This document shows positions 1-5,973 of a stretch of 5,973 nt of DNA, piece after piece. Numbering within the stretch: the stretch's first letter is position 1; every line of letters begins with the position of its first letter. The stretch is from an uncultured Corynebacterium sp. (GTDB taxonomy: Bacteria; Actinomycetota; Actinomycetes; Mycobacteriales; Mycobacteriaceae). Made by a program: the position numbers and the translations under genes. The stretch is taken from assembly GCA_915275065.1 (NCBI GenBank), contig CAJZGD010000158.1:1-5973 (forward strand). Reading direction: 5' to 3'. Below the pieces are notes generated by a model. That model saw only the letters and a list, made by a program, of their open reading frames with translations, was not told where the DNA came from and did no database searches.

Positions 1-611
1 CCCGCCAATACAAACTGGGCGACCGCGTCTGGCAGGCGCTCTCGATTATTGCCCTGAACACGCACATCGTTGTGGTGTCCATCGTGGTCGTCGCCATAGC
101 CCTGAAAATCAATGATCTTGCCGGCACCCGGATTTTCTTCGTCACCGGGGCCAGTTCGCCCGGCGTGACCGGATTCGGGCCGAAACTCATTGACTACCTG
201 CAACATCTGGCCCTACCGACCATATCGCTGCTCATTATTTCGTACGCGAGCTACCACATCACCCAGCGCACCCTCTTGCTCGACAACTTGGGCGCCGACT
301 ATGTGCGCACCGCCCGCGCCAAGGGCCTCACCCGGACCGAAGCCATTCGCAAGCATGCGCTGCGCACCTCCATCATCCCGGTGGCCACCTCCATTGCCTT
401 CTCGGTGCCCGGCATTTTCACCGGCGCCGTGATGACCGAACGTATTTTCGCCTGGCAGGGTATGGGCACCTACTTTATCGAAACCATTAACCGCAATGAC
501 ATCAACGGTGCCGTGGCCGTGGCCGCCTTTGGTGCGTTTATGACCGCCGTCGGCGCCATCATCTCCGACCTCGTTGTTGTTGCCCTGGACCCACGAGTGC
601 GGGTGAGCTAA
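1..611 (+). CDS. oppB: Oligopeptide ABC transporter permease OppB, 3' part (5' end outside window)
   Basis: This is an inner-membrane pore subunit of a peptide importer of the binding-protein-dependent permease family. The reading frame is open from the first full codon at position 3 to the TAA at 609-611, giving 202 residues. Relatives are usually somewhat over 300 residues, so about the first third is missing. Hydrophobic segments lie near visible residues 13-36, 65-84, 124-144 and 167-195. The cytoplasmic coupling loop (EAA loop), which docks on the ATPase, is visible at about 97-126 and begins with ADYVRTARAKGL. The tail VVVALDPRVRVS matches the usual LDPR-type end of OppB/DppB proteins. 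Its partner OppC starts at the next base. An in-frame GTG at 72 could be mistaken for a start, but the upstream codons are open and fit the family. The peptide substrate is inferred from the whole operon; nickel-type relatives share this fold. Confidence 0.93.
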   Translation, partial: RQYKLGDRVWQALSIIALNTHIVVVSIVVVAIALKINDLAGTRIFFVTGASSPGVTGFGPKLIDYLQHLALPTISLLIISYASYHITQRTLLLDNLGADYVRTARAKGLTRTEAIRKHALRTSIIPVATSIAFSVPGIFTGAVMTERIFAWQGMGTYFIETINRNDINGAVAVAAFGAFMTAVGAIISDLVVVALDPRVRVS

Positions 612-1562
612 ATGACTATCGACAAGAATCCCAACGATCTCGGCCTCGACATAGAACCCGAGGTAGAAGACGGATTAACCGCCGAGGACGCCGCCGATGT
701 GGTGCGCGGCACCTCTCGACTCAAACTCTATATTCGCCGGTTCTTCCGCAATAAACTCGCGGTTGTGGGCCTGGTGATTTTCGTCCTGCTGGCAATCCTG
801 GCAGTCGTGGGCGAATACTGTGCCGCCTGGAAATTCGACGACCCCGACTTCCTCAACATTTCCTCCCCACCATCACCCGAACACTGGTTCGGAACGAACG
901 ACTCCGGCAATGACCTGTTCGCCCAAACCGCCCACGGCCTGGGGCGCTCGCTCATTATCGCCGTGACCGTGTCGTTGGGCACTTCGATCCTCTCAGCGGT
1001 CATTGGTGCCGGGGCGGCCCTATTCGGCGGATGGGTGGAAAAACTCACCCTGCTGATTATCCACTTCCTGCTGGCCATCCCCGCGTTCCTCCTGATCGCG
1101 CTCATGGTGTCCAGCTCCGGTGGCGACTGGAAAATGCTCATCATCGTGCTCATCGGCTTCGGCTGGTATTACCCGGCGCGGGTGATTTGGTCCCTGTCGC
1201 TGGGGATTCGGGAGCAGGATTATGTGCGGGCCGCCAAGTATATGGGTGTGTCGTACGCGAAGATTATTACCCGGCACATGATTCCGAATATTGGTTCGCT
1301 GCTGATTATTTATTTCGTATTGGGCGTGGTGGGCACAGTGATGTCTGAGACTGCCTTGTCCTTCCTGGGGTTGGGTGTGAAATTGCCTGACGTGTCGTTG
1401 GGCACGTTATTGACGGGTGGTACCGCTTCGTTGGTGTCCACGCCGTGGCAGTTTTATTTCCCGGCTGCTGTTTTGACCCTTTTGACGGTGTCGATGGCGC
1501 TTATTGCTGATGGTCTGCGCGATGCCCTCGACCCGAACTCGAAGTCTGGAGGCAACGCATGA
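612..1562 (+). CDS. oppC: Oligopeptide ABC transporter permease OppC
   Basis: This is the second pore subunit, 316 residues, a usual length for OppC/DppC. The N-terminal ~36 residues are acidic and cytoplasmic. The basic stretch YIRRFFRNK leads into the first membrane segment at about 48-68. The segment around HWFGTNDSGNDLF (91-103) is typical of OppC and precedes the permease core. Further membrane segments lie near 112-138, 143-166, 174-196, 227-246 and 282-301. The EAA coupling loop is at about 201-226 (EQDYVRAAKYMGVSYAKI, then RHMIPN), and the protein ends with the family-typical DGLRDALDP. The ATG directly follows the oppB stop (TAAATG), with a modest GGGTGA ribosome site at 601-606, so translation is probably coupled to oppB. 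Codon choice changes part-way through: leucine is almost always CTN up to about residue 200 and mostly TTG/TTA after it. The protein itself looks intact across that point. Confidence 0.95.
   Translation: MTIDKNPNDLGLDIEPEVEDGLTAEDAADVVRGTSRLKLYIRRFFRNKLAVVGLVIFVLLAILAVVGEYCAAWKFDDPDFLNISSPPSPEHWFGTNDSGNDLFAQTAHGLGRSLIIAVTVSLGTSILSAVIGAGAALFGGWVEKLTLLIIHFLLAIPAFLLIALMVSSSGGDWKMLIIVLIGFGWYYPARVIWSLSLGIREQDYVRAAKYMGVSYAKIITRHMIPNIGSLLIIYFVLGVVGTVMSETALSFLGLGVKLPDVSLGTLLTGGTASLVSTPWQFYFPAAVLTLLTVSMALIADGLRDALDPNSKSGGNA
1548..1552 (+). promoter_or_regulatory. Ribosome binding site for oppD
   Basis: GGAGG lies inside the end of oppC, six bases before the ATG at 1559. It supports the ATGA start that overlaps the oppC stop, and so also the Ser/Thr/His-rich N-terminal tail of the ATPase, over any later start. 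Confidence 0.8.
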
Positions 1563-3568
1563 CCTCGACCACTCATGATTCTCACGAATCCGACCACACT
1601 ACCACCGCTGAATCGAGCAACCCGCGGGAGCCGCAGGGCACGCCGGTGTTGGAGGTGTCGGATCTGAATGTGTCGTTTCCGTCCGAGGCTGGTTCGGTTG
1701 CCGCGGTGCGGGGTGTGAGTTTTGACCTGTATCCGGGTCGCACCCTGGGCATTGTGGGCGAGTCGGGTTCGGGGAAGTCGGTGACTTCCATGTCGATCAT
1801 GGGGTTGCTGCCGCAGTATGCGAAGGTGACCGGGTCGGTGAAGTATGCCGGCGAGGAATTATTGGGCAAAACCGATAAGGAGATGTCGAAGATTCGGGGG
1901 AAGGGGATCGGCATGATTTTCCAGGACCCGTTGTCGGCGCTCACTCCGGTGTTTGATATTGGGACGCAGCTGGTTGAGGCGATTGTGACGCACCAGAAGG
2001 TGACGAAGCAGCAGGCGGAGAAGCAGGCTGTGGAGTTGTTGGATTTGGTGGGGATTTCGGAGCCGCAGAAGCGGATCAGAGCGTTTCCGCACGAGTTTTC
2101 CGGTGGTATGCGGCAGCGGGTGGTGATCGCTATTGCGATTGCGAATAATCCGCGGGTGTTGATTGCGGACGAGCCGACCACGGCGTTGGATGTGACGATT
2201 CAGGCGCAGATTTTGGATGTGATTAAGGTGGCGCAGCGGGAGACCGGGGCGGCCACGATCATGATTACGCACGACATGGGTGTGGTTGCGGGGATTGCCG
2301 ACGATGTGTTGGTGATGTATGCGGGCCGCCCGGTGGAAAAGTCGGATGTGTTTTCGGTGTTTTCGCAGCCGCGGATGCCGTACACGATTGGGCTGTTGGG
2401 GTCGACGCCGCGGCCGGATGTGTCGAGTGATGAGCCGTTGACGCCGATTGTGGGGAATCCGCCGATTTTGGTGGATTTGCAGGATCAGTGCCAGTTTGCG
2501 CCGCGGTGCCCGGTGGCGCAGCCTGAGTGTTTGTCGGGGGAGCCGAAGCTTTTGCCGCTTGCCGACGCGCCGAAGGGGGTGAGTCATGCCACGGCGTGTA
2601 TTCGTTCCGGTGAGATTTGGGATCAGAAGATCAATGGGGAGCGACTGTTCCAGGTGCCGGAGTTGTCGAAGGATATTTTGGCCGGTAAGCCCCGGGATGA
2701 GCGGAAGGTGACGCTGCATGTTGCGGATTTGAAGAAGGAATATCCCATTATGAAGGGGTCGCTGCTGAAGCGGAAGGTGGGGACGTTCCAGGCGGTGAAG
2801 GGTGTGAGTTTTGATGTGCGTGAGGGGGAGTGCATGGCGATTGTGGGCGAGTCGGGGTGTGGTAAGACCACGACGTTGTTGGAGATCATGGATTTGCAGC
2901 CACAGTCGGGGACGGTGGTGCTCAATGGTCAGGATGCTTCGACGATGACGAAGCGGCAGCGTCGGGCGGCCCGGAAGGATATTCAGATTGTGTTCCAGGA
3001 TCCGATGAGTTCACTCAATCCGCGGTTGACGGTGCGGGAGGTGATTGCGGAGCCGTTGCAGTCGTTGGGTTATGAGGGGGATGTGAATAAGCGGGTGCAG
3101 GAGTTGATGGCGTTGGTGGGGTTGGATGCGTCGCAGATTGACCGGTTCCCGGGTCATTTTTCGGGTGGTCAGCGGCAGCGTATTGGGTTGGCCCGGGCGC
3201 TGGCGACGAATCCGTCGGTGATTGTGTTGGATGAGCCGGTGTCGGCGTTGGATGTGTCGATTCAGGCTGGTGTGATTAATCTGCTGGAGGATTTGAAGCG
3301 CAAGTTAGGGTTGTCGTATTTGTTTGTGGCCCATGATTTGTCGGTGATTCGGCACCTGTCGGATCGGGTTGCGGTGATGTATAAGGGCGAGTTTGTTGAG
3401 GTGGGGAAGGTTGATGATATTTTCGACCATCCGCAGCACCCATATACGAAGTCGTTGTTGTCGGCTATTCCGATTCCGGATCCTGAGGTTGCTCGAACAC
3501 AGAAGCGGGTGAAGTATGACCCGGATGCGGTGGCAGCGGTTGTCGTCGAAAAGCCAGAAAGTAATTAA
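1559..3568 (+). CDS. oppD: Fused two-domain oligopeptide ABC transporter ATPase (OppD-OppF type)
   Basis: This cytoplasmic protein of 669 residues holds both nucleotide-binding domains that drive the OppB/OppC pore. The first 28 residues are polar (Ser, Thr, His, Glu) and probably disordered. Domain 1 has Walker A GESGSGKS at 67-74, Q-loop FQDP at 121-124, signature FSGGM at 180-184, Walker B LIADEP at 201-206, D-loop ALD at 209-211 and the switch histidine H238. It is followed by the OppD-type C-terminal region with cysteines C311, C317, C324 and C347. In DppD/OppD proteins such cysteines bind a [4Fe-4S] cluster; that it does so here is inferred. Domain 2 begins near 385 and has Walker A GESGCGKTT at 430-438, FQDP at 479-482, signature FSGGQ at 534-538, Walker B VIVLDEP at 554-560, D-loop ALD at 563-565 and H592, followed by an OppF-like tail without cysteines. 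Both halves keep the catalytic glutamate (E205, E559), so both look able to hydrolyse ATP. Domain 1 resembles OppD/DppD and domain 2 OppF/DppF. A single fused ATPase is also found in the mycobacterial Opp operon. The start overlaps oppC by four bases. Confidence 0.95.
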   Translation: MTSTTHDSHESDHTTTAESSNPREPQGTPVLEVSDLNVSFPSEAGSVAAVRGVSFDLYPGRTLGIVGESGSGKSVTSMSIMGLLPQYAKVTGSVKYAGEELLGKTDKEMSKIRGKGIGMIFQDPLSALTPVFDIGTQLVEAIVTHQKVTKQQAEKQAVELLDLVGISEPQKRIRAFPHEFSGGMRQRVVIAIAIANNPRVLIADEPTTALDVTIQAQILDVIKVAQRETGAATIMITHDMGVVAGIADDVLVMYAGRPVEKSDVFSVFSQPRMPYTIGLLGSTPRPDVSSDEPLTPIVGNPPILVDLQDQCQFAPRCPVAQPECLSGEPKLLPLADAPKGVSHATACIRSGEIWDQKINGERLFQVPELSKDILAGKPRDERKVTLHVADLKKEYPIMKGSLLKRKVGTFQAVKGVSFDVREGECMAIVGESGCGKTTTLLEIMDLQPQSGTVVLNGQDASTMTKRQRRAARKDIQIVFQDPMSSLNPRLTVREVIAEPLQSLGYEGDVNKRVQELMALVGLDASQIDRFPGHFSGGQRQRIGLARALATNPSVIVLDEPVSALDVSIQAGVINLLEDLKRKLGLSYLFVAHDLSVIRHLSDRVAVMYKGEFVEVGKVDDIFDHPQHPYTKSLLSAIPIPDPEVARTQKRVKYDPDAVAAVVVEKPESN

Positions 3569-3574
3569 GGGAGG
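3567..3574 (+). promoter_or_regulatory. Strong ribosome binding site that sets the oppA start
   Basis: AAGGGAGG overlaps the TAA stop of the ATPase gene and sits ten bases before the ATG at 3585. It favours that ATG over the in-frame upstream ATG at 3516, which would put about 23 polar residues before the signal peptide, and over the in-frame ATG at 3609. Its overlap with the upstream stop codon suggests that terminating ribosomes may reinitiate on oppA. Confidence 0.75.
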
Positions 3575-3584
3575 TTATAAAAAC

Positions 3585-5273
3585 ATGGTGGTAAAAAACC
3601 CATATCGTATGACGGTGGTGGCGGCCTTGGCTGCTGCGGCGCTGGTGTTGGGCGGTTGTTCAGGTTCGTCGAATGGTCCGGCGTCGACGGATTCGGCGGG
3701 CGGCGTGGAGATTAAGCCCACTGGGGACTATAACCCGCTGGAGCGCGACCAAATTCAAGATGGTGGCGAGTTGAATCTGGCGGTGAGCGCGGTGGCGGAG
3801 CAGTCGAACCCGTCGCATGGGAATGCGGTGGTGGATACGACGAACCTGTGGTACTGGTATAACCCGCAGTTGGTGCTGCTTGATGGGGATGGGTCGTGGC
3901 ATCCGAATCCAACGTATTTGACCAATATTAAGGATGAGGTGGTGGATGGGAAGACGGTGGTCACTTACGACATCAACCCGGATGCCACCTATAATGATGA
4001 CACACCGTTGGATTGGCGGGTGTTTGAGAACACCTGGAAGTTGAGCAATGGTGAGAATAAGGACATCGTGGTGAATTCCACAGATGGTTATGATCTCATT
4101 GAGAGCGTGACTGCCGGCGAATCCGACAAGCAGGTGGTGGTGACGTTTAAGCAAACCTACCCGTGGTGGCCGGCGCTGTTTTCCATTTTGATGCATCCTA
4201 GCGTTTCGGATGCGCAAACGTTTAATGAGGGCTATTTGAAGAATCCGCACCCGGAGTGGGGGGCGGGCCCGTATAAGGTGGATAAGTACGACTATAACAG
4301 CAGCACTGTGTCGTTTGTGCCCAATGAAAAGTGGTGGGGGGAGAAGCCGAAGCTGGATCGGGTGACGTTTAGGCAGATGGAGTCGCAGGCCACCATTAAT
4401 GCGTTCCAGGCTGGGGAGATTGATGCCACGGATGTGGCTACGAAGGACACGTTGGCGATTGCGAAGAGCATGAAGGATGTTGATATTCGGGGCGCGTTGC
4501 GGCCGAAGCAGTATTTCGGCATGTTTAATAGTAAGGCGCCGGGCCTGGAGGACGTGAAGGTGCGGGAGGCGTTGTTTACCGGTATTGACCGGTCGACGTT
4601 GGCGCAGATCCAGTTTAATGGGTTGGATTATACGGAGCAGCTGCCGGGTTCGATTGTGCTGTATCAAACTCAGCAGGGTTATGAGGATAATTTCAGCCCG
4701 GTGGTGCAATACGACCAGGAGAAGGCTAAGCAGTTGCTTGACGACGCCGGCTGGGCGGTCGGTAGCGATGGTATCCGTGAGAAAGATGGCAAGAAGCTGG
4801 CCTTGCGGTATGTGAGCTTTGGGGACAGCCAGCTGGTGAAGAGCACGGCGGCCGCGATGCAGAAAATGCTGAAAGATCTTGGGGTGGATTTGAGCATTGT
4901 GGAGAAGCCGAGTTCGGAGTTTTCCCGGGTGTTTGCGGATCGGGATTTTGATGTGGTGACTATGAGTATTACGTCGTCGGAGCCGTTTGGGGTGACGTAT
5001 TTCAAGTACACCTATGGGTCGGATTCGCAGCTGAATAAGTCGGGCACGGGCACCCCGGAGTTCGATGCGAAGATTGCCGAGTTGGAGCAGATTCCGGACC
5101 GGGAGGAGCAGACGCGGAAGGCGAATGAGCTGGAGCGGGAGGCGTTTGGCCAGTACGGCATCATGCCGTATGCGAATGGTCCCCAGTTGGTGGCGTCGAA
5201 GAAGACGCTGGCGAATTTCGGGGCGACCTCGTTCGCCTTCCCTGCGAAGGAGAATATCGGCTGGGCCAAGTAG
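3585..5273 (+). CDS. oppA: Oligopeptide-binding lipoprotein OppA (SBP family 5)
   Basis: This is the extracytoplasmic substrate-binding protein that delivers ligand to OppBC; 562 residues, normal for the family. It opens with a lipoprotein signal peptide: positive K4 and R8, a hydrophobic Ala/Val/Leu stretch at about 10-22, and lipobox LGGC at 22-25, with C25 the predicted lipid-bearing residue. I see no other cysteine. A Gly/Ser-rich linker follows (26-40). The mature part starts with GDYNPLERDQIQDGGEL (47-63), a PRDQ/GGEL-like opening that I recall from actinobacterial members. Other family features are WYNPQLVLLDGDG (91-103), PNPTYL (107-112), FENTWK (147-152), GAGPYKV (226-232), PNEKWWG (246-252) and FQAGEIDA (274-281), typical of the SBP_bac_5 fold. 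The ATG at 3585 is chosen because it has a strong ribosome site and places the signal peptide at the N-terminus. The gene lies 16 bases after the ATPase stop, so co-transcription is likely. The ligand cannot be read from sequence: oligopeptide is the default, with dipeptide, glutathione-like or other small ligands possible. Confidence 0.94.
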   Translation: MVVKNPYRMTVVAALAAAALVLGGCSGSSNGPASTDSAGGVEIKPTGDYNPLERDQIQDGGELNLAVSAVAEQSNPSHGNAVVDTTNLWYWYNPQLVLLDGDGSWHPNPTYLTNIKDEVVDGKTVVTYDINPDATYNDDTPLDWRVFENTWKLSNGENKDIVVNSTDGYDLIESVTAGESDKQVVVTFKQTYPWWPALFSILMHPSVSDAQTFNEGYLKNPHPEWGAGPYKVDKYDYNSSTVSFVPNEKWWGEKPKLDRVTFRQMESQATINAFQAGEIDATDVATKDTLAIAKSMKDVDIRGALRPKQYFGMFNSKAPGLEDVKVREALFTGIDRSTLAQIQFNGLDYTEQLPGSIVLYQTQQGYEDNFSPVVQYDQEKAKQLLDDAGWAVGSDGIREKDGKKLALRYVSFGDSQLVKSTAAAMQKMLKDLGVDLSIVEKPSSEFSRVFADRDFDVVTMSITSSEPFGVTYFKYTYGSDSQLNKSGTGTPEFDAKIAELEQIPDREEQTRKANELEREAFGQYGIMPYANGPQLVASKKTLANFGATSFAFPAKENIGWAK

Positions 5274-5287
5274 CCGGGCTGATGGTG

Positions 5288-5347
5288 CCGGCCTGGCGCT
5301 AGGCGCTATGAGGGCCGACGCTGTGGCCGGGATGCGTGGTTTTTCTT
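5288..5347 (+). terminator. Possible intercistronic terminator or attenuator
   Basis: Between the two binding-protein genes there are overlapping hairpin options. A tight one at 5294-5308 has a 6-bp stem (one G-U pair) and a 3-base loop; it arises from an exact tandem repeat of GGCGCTA (5295-5301, 5302-5308). A wider one pairs CCGGCC (5288-5293) with GGCCGG (5325-5330). A T-rich tract, TTTTTCTT, follows at 5340-5347, nine bases after the wider stem. That spacing is long for a classic intrinsic terminator, so this may instead be a weak attenuator or an mRNA-stabilising structure, or it may have no role. Confidence 0.3.
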
Positions 5348-5376
5348 GTACATACTTTCACCTGTGTATTGATTTC

Positions 5377-5382
5377 AAGGAG
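5377..5382 (+). promoter_or_regulatory. Ribosome binding site for the second binding-protein gene
   Basis: AAGGAG, continuing as AAGGAGTGAT, closely matches the 16S anti-Shine-Dalgarno complement and lies five bases before the ATG at 5388. It fixes that ATG as the start, in agreement with the signal peptide that follows. Confidence 0.8.
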
Positions 5383-5387
5383 TGATC

Positions 5388-5973
5388 ATGGTGAGGAAAC
5401 GGTATTGCGCGGCTATAGTGGCCGTGGTGTCGTCGGCGGCGCTGGTGTTGGCTGGGTGTTCCCAGTCGTCACAGCAGGAGGCGTCGTCGGATTCGGCGGG
5501 GGGTGTGGAAATTAAGCTTTCCGGCGACTATAACCCGCTGGAGCGCGACCAAATCCAGGATGGTGGCGAGTTGACGTTGCCGATTGGTGAGGTGACGGAG
5601 CAGTCGAATGCGTCGCACGGCAATGCGGTGGTGGACACGAACACCCTGTGGTATTGGTATAACCCGCAGTTGATGCTCGCCGACGGCGACGGGACGCCGC
5701 ACCCGAACCCGGCGTATTTGACCAATGTGAGCGCCGAAGAGGTTGATGGGAAAACCGTGGTCACCTATGACCTTCACCCGGACGCGGTGTTTAATGATGG
5801 CACGGCTTTCGACTGGCACGTGTTTGAAAACACTTGGAAGATGAGTAATGGGGAGAACCCGGATGTGAGCATTAATGCCACGGATGGTTACGACCTGATT
5901 GAGAGCGTGACCGCCGGCGAGTCGGACAAGCAGGCAGTGGTGACGTTTAAGCAGCCATACCCGTGGTGGCAGG
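5388..5973 (+). CDS. Second OppA-like substrate-binding lipoprotein, 5' part (3' end outside window)
   Basis: This paralogue of the preceding oppA is open from the ATG to the window edge (195 complete codons), so about two thirds of the protein is unseen. It starts with a lipoprotein signal peptide: MVRKRY basic region, hydrophobic stretch at about 8-21, and lipobox LAGC at 21-24 with C24 as the lipid attachment site. A Ser/Gln-rich linker follows, then the same mature opening GDYNPLERDQIQDGGEL. From residue 35 to the window edge an ungapped hand alignment to the first protein gives 124 of 161 identical residues (about 77 %). The linker and signal peptide differ much more. Differences cluster around residues 63-70, 130-146 and 156-165; the stretch at 165-182 (TDGYDLIESVTAGESDKQ) is identical. 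No stop or frameshift is seen. It is probably a second binding protein for the same OppBC-OppD machine, with the same or a shifted ligand range; which one cannot be told from this fragment. Confidence 0.9.
   Translation, partial: MVRKRYCAAIVAVVSSAALVLAGCSQSSQQEASSDSAGGVEIKLSGDYNPLERDQIQDGGELTLPIGEVTEQSNASHGNAVVDTNTLWYWYNPQLMLADGDGTPHPNPAYLTNVSAEEVDGKTVVTYDLHPDAVFNDGTAFDWHVFENTWKMSNGENPDVSINATDGYDLIESVTAGESDKQAVVTFKQPYPWWQ
5490..5973 (+). repeat. Second copy of a coding duplication (first copy 3690-4173)
   Basis: The two binding-protein genes align at DNA level with a constant offset of 1800 bases from the linker onward, without gaps as far as the window shows. Hand counts in three 60-base blocks gave 41/60 (3661 against 5461), 52/60 (3721 against 5521) and 51/60 (4081 against 5881) identical bases. 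Many differences in the last block are silent. This is a diverged tandem gene duplication, not a mobile element: no terminal repeats or transposase are visible. The second copy continues past the window. Confidence 0.8.

Noticed and set aside
2096..2110. Signature FSGGM instead of LSGGQ in the first ATPase domain as a sign of a degenerate site
   Set aside because: FSGGM followed by RQR is the usual form in OppD/DppD proteins, so it is normal for this family.
1859..2719. Long open frame on the - strand (286 codons) opposite the ATPase gene
   Set aside because: It is an Arg/His/Leu/Asn-rich low-complexity translation lying wholly within a well-supported ATP-binding domain gene, so it is a shadow frame.
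3516..3584. Upstream in-frame ATG at 3516 as the oppA start
   Set aside because: It would put about 23 polar residues before the lipoprotein signal peptide and overlap the ATPase gene by more than 50 bases. The ATG at 3585 has a strong ribosome site and gives a normal signal peptide.
3575..3584. TTATAAAAAC as a -10 promoter element for oppA
   Set aside because: A start of transcription set by this element would fall at or after the ATG at 3585, and no -35-like sequence lies at the right distance. It is better read as the AT-rich spacer of the ribosome site.
3660..4709. Long open frame on the - strand (349 codons) opposite oppA
   Set aside because: Its translation is rich in Arg, His, Leu and Ile without a recognisable fold, as expected from the reverse complement of a G/T-ending codon pattern. 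The similar antisense frame at 5469-5819 opposite the paralogue follows from conservation of the sense genes.
5352..5369. ATAC...GTAT inverted repeat as an operator before the second binding-protein gene
   Set aside because: Only four base pairs match and the pairing does not extend inward or outward, so chance is the better explanation.

Overview
The window reads as one segment of an actinobacterial oligopeptide ABC importer operon, all on the + strand. G+C is roughly 55-60 % in the rows I counted by hand. Three things point to the Mycobacteriales, most simply a Corynebacterium: the gene order oppB-oppC-oppD-oppA (that of the mycobacterial Opp operon), a single fused two-domain ATPase in place of separate OppD and OppF, and lipoprotein binding proteins of this family. 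The species cannot be fixed from the sequence alone.

Layout. Positions 1-611 hold the last 202 codons of the permease OppB; its 5' part lies outside the window. OppC (612-1562) starts at the base after the oppB stop. The fused ATPase OppD/F (1559-3568) overlaps oppC by four bases (ATGA). After 16 bases comes a complete substrate-binding lipoprotein gene, oppA (3585-5273). A 114-base gap with possible hairpins and an AT-rich patch leads to a second binding-protein gene (5388 to the window end, truncated), whose visible mature part is about 77 % identical to the first.

How the parts work together. Each binding protein would be anchored by a lipid on the outer face of the cytoplasmic membrane and capture peptides or related ligands. 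OppB and OppC form the pore. The two nucleotide-binding domains of the fused OppD/F protein power import. The first ATPase half carries the cysteine-rich tail (C311, C317, C324, C347) associated with a [4Fe-4S] cluster in DppD/OppD proteins; the second half does not. Two related binding proteins beside one pore suggest a transporter serving more than one ligand set, or a recent duplication for dosage.

The system is a known type, and I do not see a new class of system. The points most worth a second look are the tandem binding-protein duplication, a sharp change in codon choice and strand composition inside oppC near 1170-1320, and the structured gap between the two binding-protein genes. No RNA genes, CRISPR arrays, insertion sequences or phage features were seen, and no stretch over 300 bases lacks a gene.
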